Positions 6,965 to 8,254 of a stretch of DNA of 8,254 nucleotides are shown here, one piece after another. Position numbers and translations under genes: made by a program. The notes beneath the pieces were generated by a model, which saw nothing but the letters and a program-made list of their open reading frames with translations, was not told the origin of the DNA and made no database searches. Source of the DNA: Angelakisella sp. (GTDB taxonomy: Bacteria; Bacillota; Clostridia; Oscillospirales; Ruminococcaceae); assembly GCA_020024515.1 (NCBI GenBank), contig JAHHTR010000095.1:1-8254 (forward strand), written 5' to 3'. The stretch's first letter is position 1. Every line of letters starts with the position of its first letter.

Positions 6965-7432
6965 GTGAATATTACGAAAATTAATGCAAAAGGAACAGTG
7001 AAAATTGATTTAAGAATAGAAAATGAAATCAATAAAAAATTATTGGATAAAGCAAAATCATTAAATATATCACGTTCAGACCTTATACGTAAATATATAG
7101 AGAAAGGATTGGAACAGGAAGGCTATACAGGTGAACAAGAGGAGATATTTATAAGGAATTTGAAAACAGCGCTGAACGAAGTATTGAAACCACACGTTGA
7201 AAGAATATGCGCAATATCAGCAAAATCCGGAATAGCAAGCGCAAGCGCATACTTTTTAAGCGCAACAACGTTTAATGCGTTCGTTCACCCAAGTATGAAG
7301 TCTGAATTCACAGACGCAATAAATGACGCAAAGAAAATGGGCATAGCGTTTATGCGTACAAAAGATGTATCCATTGATGATATAATGGACGATGGTGTCA
7401 GCAGATTAAAGAATAAATATTTAAGTAAATAG
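6965..7432 (+). CDS. Ribbon-helix-helix DNA-binding protein, probable relaxosome accessory factor/repressor (155 aa)
   Basis: Residues 11-49 read as a classic ribbon-helix-helix: a beta strand TVKIDLRI (11-18), helix NEINKKLLDKAKSLN (20-34), turn ISRSD and second helix LIRKYIEKGLEQ. This is the fold of CopG repressors and of the TraJ/NikA/MobC partners of relaxases. The rest (about 55-155) is a helical, alanine-rich domain similar in feel to small ICE-encoded RHH proteins, ending in a Lys-rich tail YLSK. Its position right beside the inverted repeats and candidate oriT suggests that it binds them, either to recruit a relaxase or to repress its own gene. The start is uncertain. GTG at 6965 gives this length, but its Shine-Dalgarno (AGAAAG, 6956-6961) is only three bases away. 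GTG at 6998 follows AAAAGGA but is also close and would cut into the domain boundary. A terminator follows immediately. Confidence 0.82.
   Translation: MNITKINAKGTVKIDLRIENEINKKLLDKAKSLNISRSDLIRKYIEKGLEQEGYTGEQEEIFIRNLKTALNEVLKPHVERICAISAKSGIASASAYFLSATTFNAFVHPSMKSEFTDAINDAKKMGIAFMRTKDVSIDDIMDDGVSRLKNKYLSK
7378..7386 (+). promoter_or_regulatory. Extended -10 promoter candidate inside the 3' end of the RHH gene
   Basis: TGATATAAT (7378-7386) is a perfect extended -10 element (TGnTATAAT). No good -35 is visible at 16-18 bases upstream, where the sequence is GTACAAAAG-like. If used, it would start a transcript near 7393 that reads through the terminator hairpin at 7433-7474 into the orphan gene. 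There is almost no other room for a promoter for that gene. In AT-rich DNA such a match can arise by chance. Confidence 0.35.
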
Positions 7433-7445
7433 AAAAACACTCTTG
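7412..7445 (+). repeat. Direct repeat copy 1 (RHH gene end plus terminator start)
   Basis: These 34 bases match 8108-8141 at 32 positions, differing at 7416 and 7423. They cover the codons NKYLSK and stop of the RHH gene plus AAAAACACTCTTG, the left arm of the terminator. The two copies bracket the orphan gene at 7498-8097, with a period of 696 bases. Confidence 0.9.
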
Positions 7446-7474
7446 TTGGCCCAAGGGCAACAAGAGTGTTTTTT
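7433..7474 (+). terminator. Intrinsic terminator after the RHH gene, bidirectional
   Basis: AAAAACACTCTTGTTG plus GCCC pairs with GGGC plus AACAAGAGTGTTTTTT, with one bulged G and a small CAAG-type loop around CCCAAGGG. It is followed on the plus strand by six Ts (7469-7474). The A-run on the left side gives a T-run on the minus strand too, so it could act in both directions. It starts immediately after the stop codon. Confidence 0.9.
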
Positions 7475-7478
7475 ATCA

Positions 7479-7486
7479 AGAAAGGA
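7479..7486 (+). promoter_or_regulatory. Ribosome binding site for the orphan gene
   Basis: AGAAAGGA lies 11 bases before the ATG at 7498 and only 6 before an upstream ATG at 7493. That ATG opens a two-codon frame (ATG TTA TGA) overlapping the true start. The spacing to 7498 is slightly long, so some initiation may be lost to, or coupled with, the tiny frame. Confidence 0.6.
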
Positions 7487-7497
7487 AAGTTTATGTT

Positions 7498-8097
7498 ATG
7501 ACAAGAAGCGTAGTATTAGATGAGATAATATATTTAAATAGAAATTTTGACAGTTATTTTGAAAAAGAGCTTTGTAATAACATTAATATTGAAAAAATAG
7601 ATTTTATTGATTATAAAGGGTGTAAACTTTATTTTTCAAATCCGAAAGATGAATATCTAAAAAATATAATATTATGTTTTGGAATAATGGTACCTTATGA
7701 ATTTATATATTTTAACGGTAAAGATAATTCACAATCCATAGATTTATTAAATATAGAATATTCTTCCAATAATGAGATTTTTAAAAACAAATTACAGCTA
7801 AATGATATACATTTGGCAAAGTTTGTTTATGTTAGAGGAAAGTATTTTGATGTGGTTATTTTAATAAGCGAGAATTTTATTTCTTATGTAAATAATTTTG
7901 CAAATGCTCTGCAAATCCCCTTTCCGTACCAAGAAATAAATATATTTGATATTGCGGTATATGTACGTCAGAGATACGGTGTTATACCTAACAATACATT
8001 CCAAAAGTTTAAAATAATATTAAAAGAACTTTTCAGTGAAAAAGAAGAATACAATTCATTACCATTACAAAAAGATTATGATTGGTGGAAAAAATGA
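7498..8097 (+). CDS. Hypothetical protein of unknown function, AT-rich probable cargo (199 aa)
   Basis: I do not recognise this protein. It is rich in Ile, Phe, Tyr, Asn and Asp, as expected from its base composition. By hand count only 25 of the first 120 bases after the start codon (7501-7620) are G or C, well below the giant gene. No signal peptide, clear transmembrane helix or catalytic motif is evident. The pattern of alternating hydrophobic strands (for example KLYFS, LCFGIMVPYEFIYFN, DVVILISENF) suggests a soluble alpha/beta cytoplasmic protein, and it ends in WWKK. ATG at 7498 has an RBS. The gene sits between two terminators and between two copies of a 34-bp direct repeat, which points to a cassette inserted after the RHH gene. 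A +1 shift at its stop would extend it by ten codons into the second repeat. Defence, immunity or regulatory roles are all open. Confidence 0.75.
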   Translation: MTRSVVLDEIIYLNRNFDSYFEKELCNNINIEKIDFIDYKGCKLYFSNPKDEYLKNIILCFGIMVPYEFIYFNGKDNSQSIDLLNIEYSSNNEIFKNKLQLNDIHLAKFVYVRGKYFDVVILISENFISYVNNFANALQIPFPYQEINIFDIAVYVRQRYGVIPNNTFQKFKIILKELFSEKEEYNSLPLQKDYDWWKK

Positions 8098-8128
8098 AGA
8101 GGCTATCAATAGATATTTGAGTAAATAG
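8096..8128 (+). pseudogene. Remnant of the RHH gene 3' end (EEAINRYLSK-stop)
   Basis: One frame forward of the orphan gene, the sequence from 8096 reads EEAINRYLSK and stops with TAG at 8126-8128. The last six residues and the stop match the RHH gene's NKYLSK-stop and lie in the repeat copy. No start codon serves this frame locally, so it is either a duplicated gene tail or a former C-terminus of the orphan gene lost by one-base change near the A6 run at 8089-8094. An ATG at 8094 overlapping the orphan stop (ATGA) opens only an 8-codon frame. Confidence 0.5.
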
Positions 8129-8141
8129 AAAAACACTCTTG
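8108..8141 (+). repeat. Direct repeat copy 2
   Basis: Second copy of the 34-bp repeat at 7412-7445 (32/34 identical). It again leads into a terminator, but the hairpin after CACTCTTG is a different sequence (CCGAATCC against TTGGCCC). The homology therefore stops inside the stem. Confidence 0.9.
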
Positions 8142-8180
8142 CCGAATCCATTGATAATGGTATCGGCAAGAATGTTTATA
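8129..8180 (+). terminator. Intrinsic terminator after the orphan gene
   Basis: AAACACTCTTGCCGA pairs with TCGGCAAGAATGTTT with one C-A mismatch. A two-base internal loop follows, then CCATT pairs with AATGG around GAT. The trailing tract is TTTATATTT, weaker than at the first terminator. On the minus strand the stem is followed by TTTTTCTATTT, so it may be bidirectional. Confidence 0.75.
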
Positions 8181-8193
8181 TTTAAGTTTAATC

Positions 8194-8222
8194 TTGCAAA
8201 AAATGACAAAATATGCTAAAAT
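8194..8222 (+). promoter_or_regulatory. Promoter reading out of the window to the right
   Basis: TTGCAA (8194-8199), 17 bases, then TAAAAT (8217-8222) with an upstream TG making an extended -10. Transcription would start near 8229. Small inverted ATGCT/AGCAT arms (8213-8217, 8224-8228) flank the -10, a possible operator. The gene it serves is beyond the window edge; 8229-8254 shows no start codon with an RBS that I can support. Confidence 0.6.
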
Positions 8223-8254
8223 AAGCATTAACAGACACTACGTAAATGGTAGGC

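Noticed and set aside
6984..7001. ATG at 6984 after the strong SD
   Set aside because: It is in a different frame from the RHH gene and stops after five codons.
7493..7501. Two-codon frame ATG TTA TGA overlapping the orphan gene start
   Set aside because: It may influence initiation but is too small to call a gene; noted only under the RBS entry.

Overview
The window is an AT-rich segment (roughly one-third GC by eye) with Shine-Dalgarno sites of the AAAGGA/GAGG type and proteins typical of integrative conjugative elements of low-GC Bacillota. A clostridial or related anaerobic Firmicute host is the most likely source, but the species cannot be told from the sequence. No tRNA, rRNA, CRISPR array or integration junction is visible.

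Layout. (1) 15-6740: one giant gene for a 2241-residue polyvalent protein. It has an ArdC-like N-terminus, a DarB/strawberry-notch-like N6-adenine methylase core and an SNF2-type helicase. (2) 742-1239: a second gene lies wholly inside the first, one frame forward, with its own ribosome binding site. It encodes a 165-residue TnpV-like protein, while the giant protein over the same DNA is a low-complexity linker. A good intrinsic-terminator shape lies further downstream, still inside the giant gene (1565-1601). (3) 6741-6964: non-coding DNA packed with inverted repeats. It contains a close match, on the minus strand, to an RP4/IncP-type (MOBP) origin of transfer: a 7-bp inverted repeat, then TTATCCTG, then CC. 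(4) 6965-7432: a ribbon-helix-helix protein, probably the relaxosome accessory factor or repressor acting on the adjacent repeats. (5) 7433-7474: an intrinsic terminator. (6) 7498-8097: a very AT-rich orphan gene of unknown function. It is bracketed by a 34-bp near-perfect direct repeat that copies the last codons of the ribbon-helix-helix gene and the start of its terminator. (7) 8129-8180: a second terminator. (8) 8194-8222: an outward-facing promoter for something beyond the window.

How it works together (inference). The oriT and the ribbon-helix-helix protein point to a DNA-processing locus whose relaxase lies outside the window. With a nick on the minus strand near 6860/6859, the DNA to the left would enter a recipient first. 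That DNA is the giant gene, whose ArdC-like and methylase parts could protect incoming DNA from restriction. The orphan gene behaves like a small cargo insertion between the ribbon-helix-helix gene and the next transcription unit.
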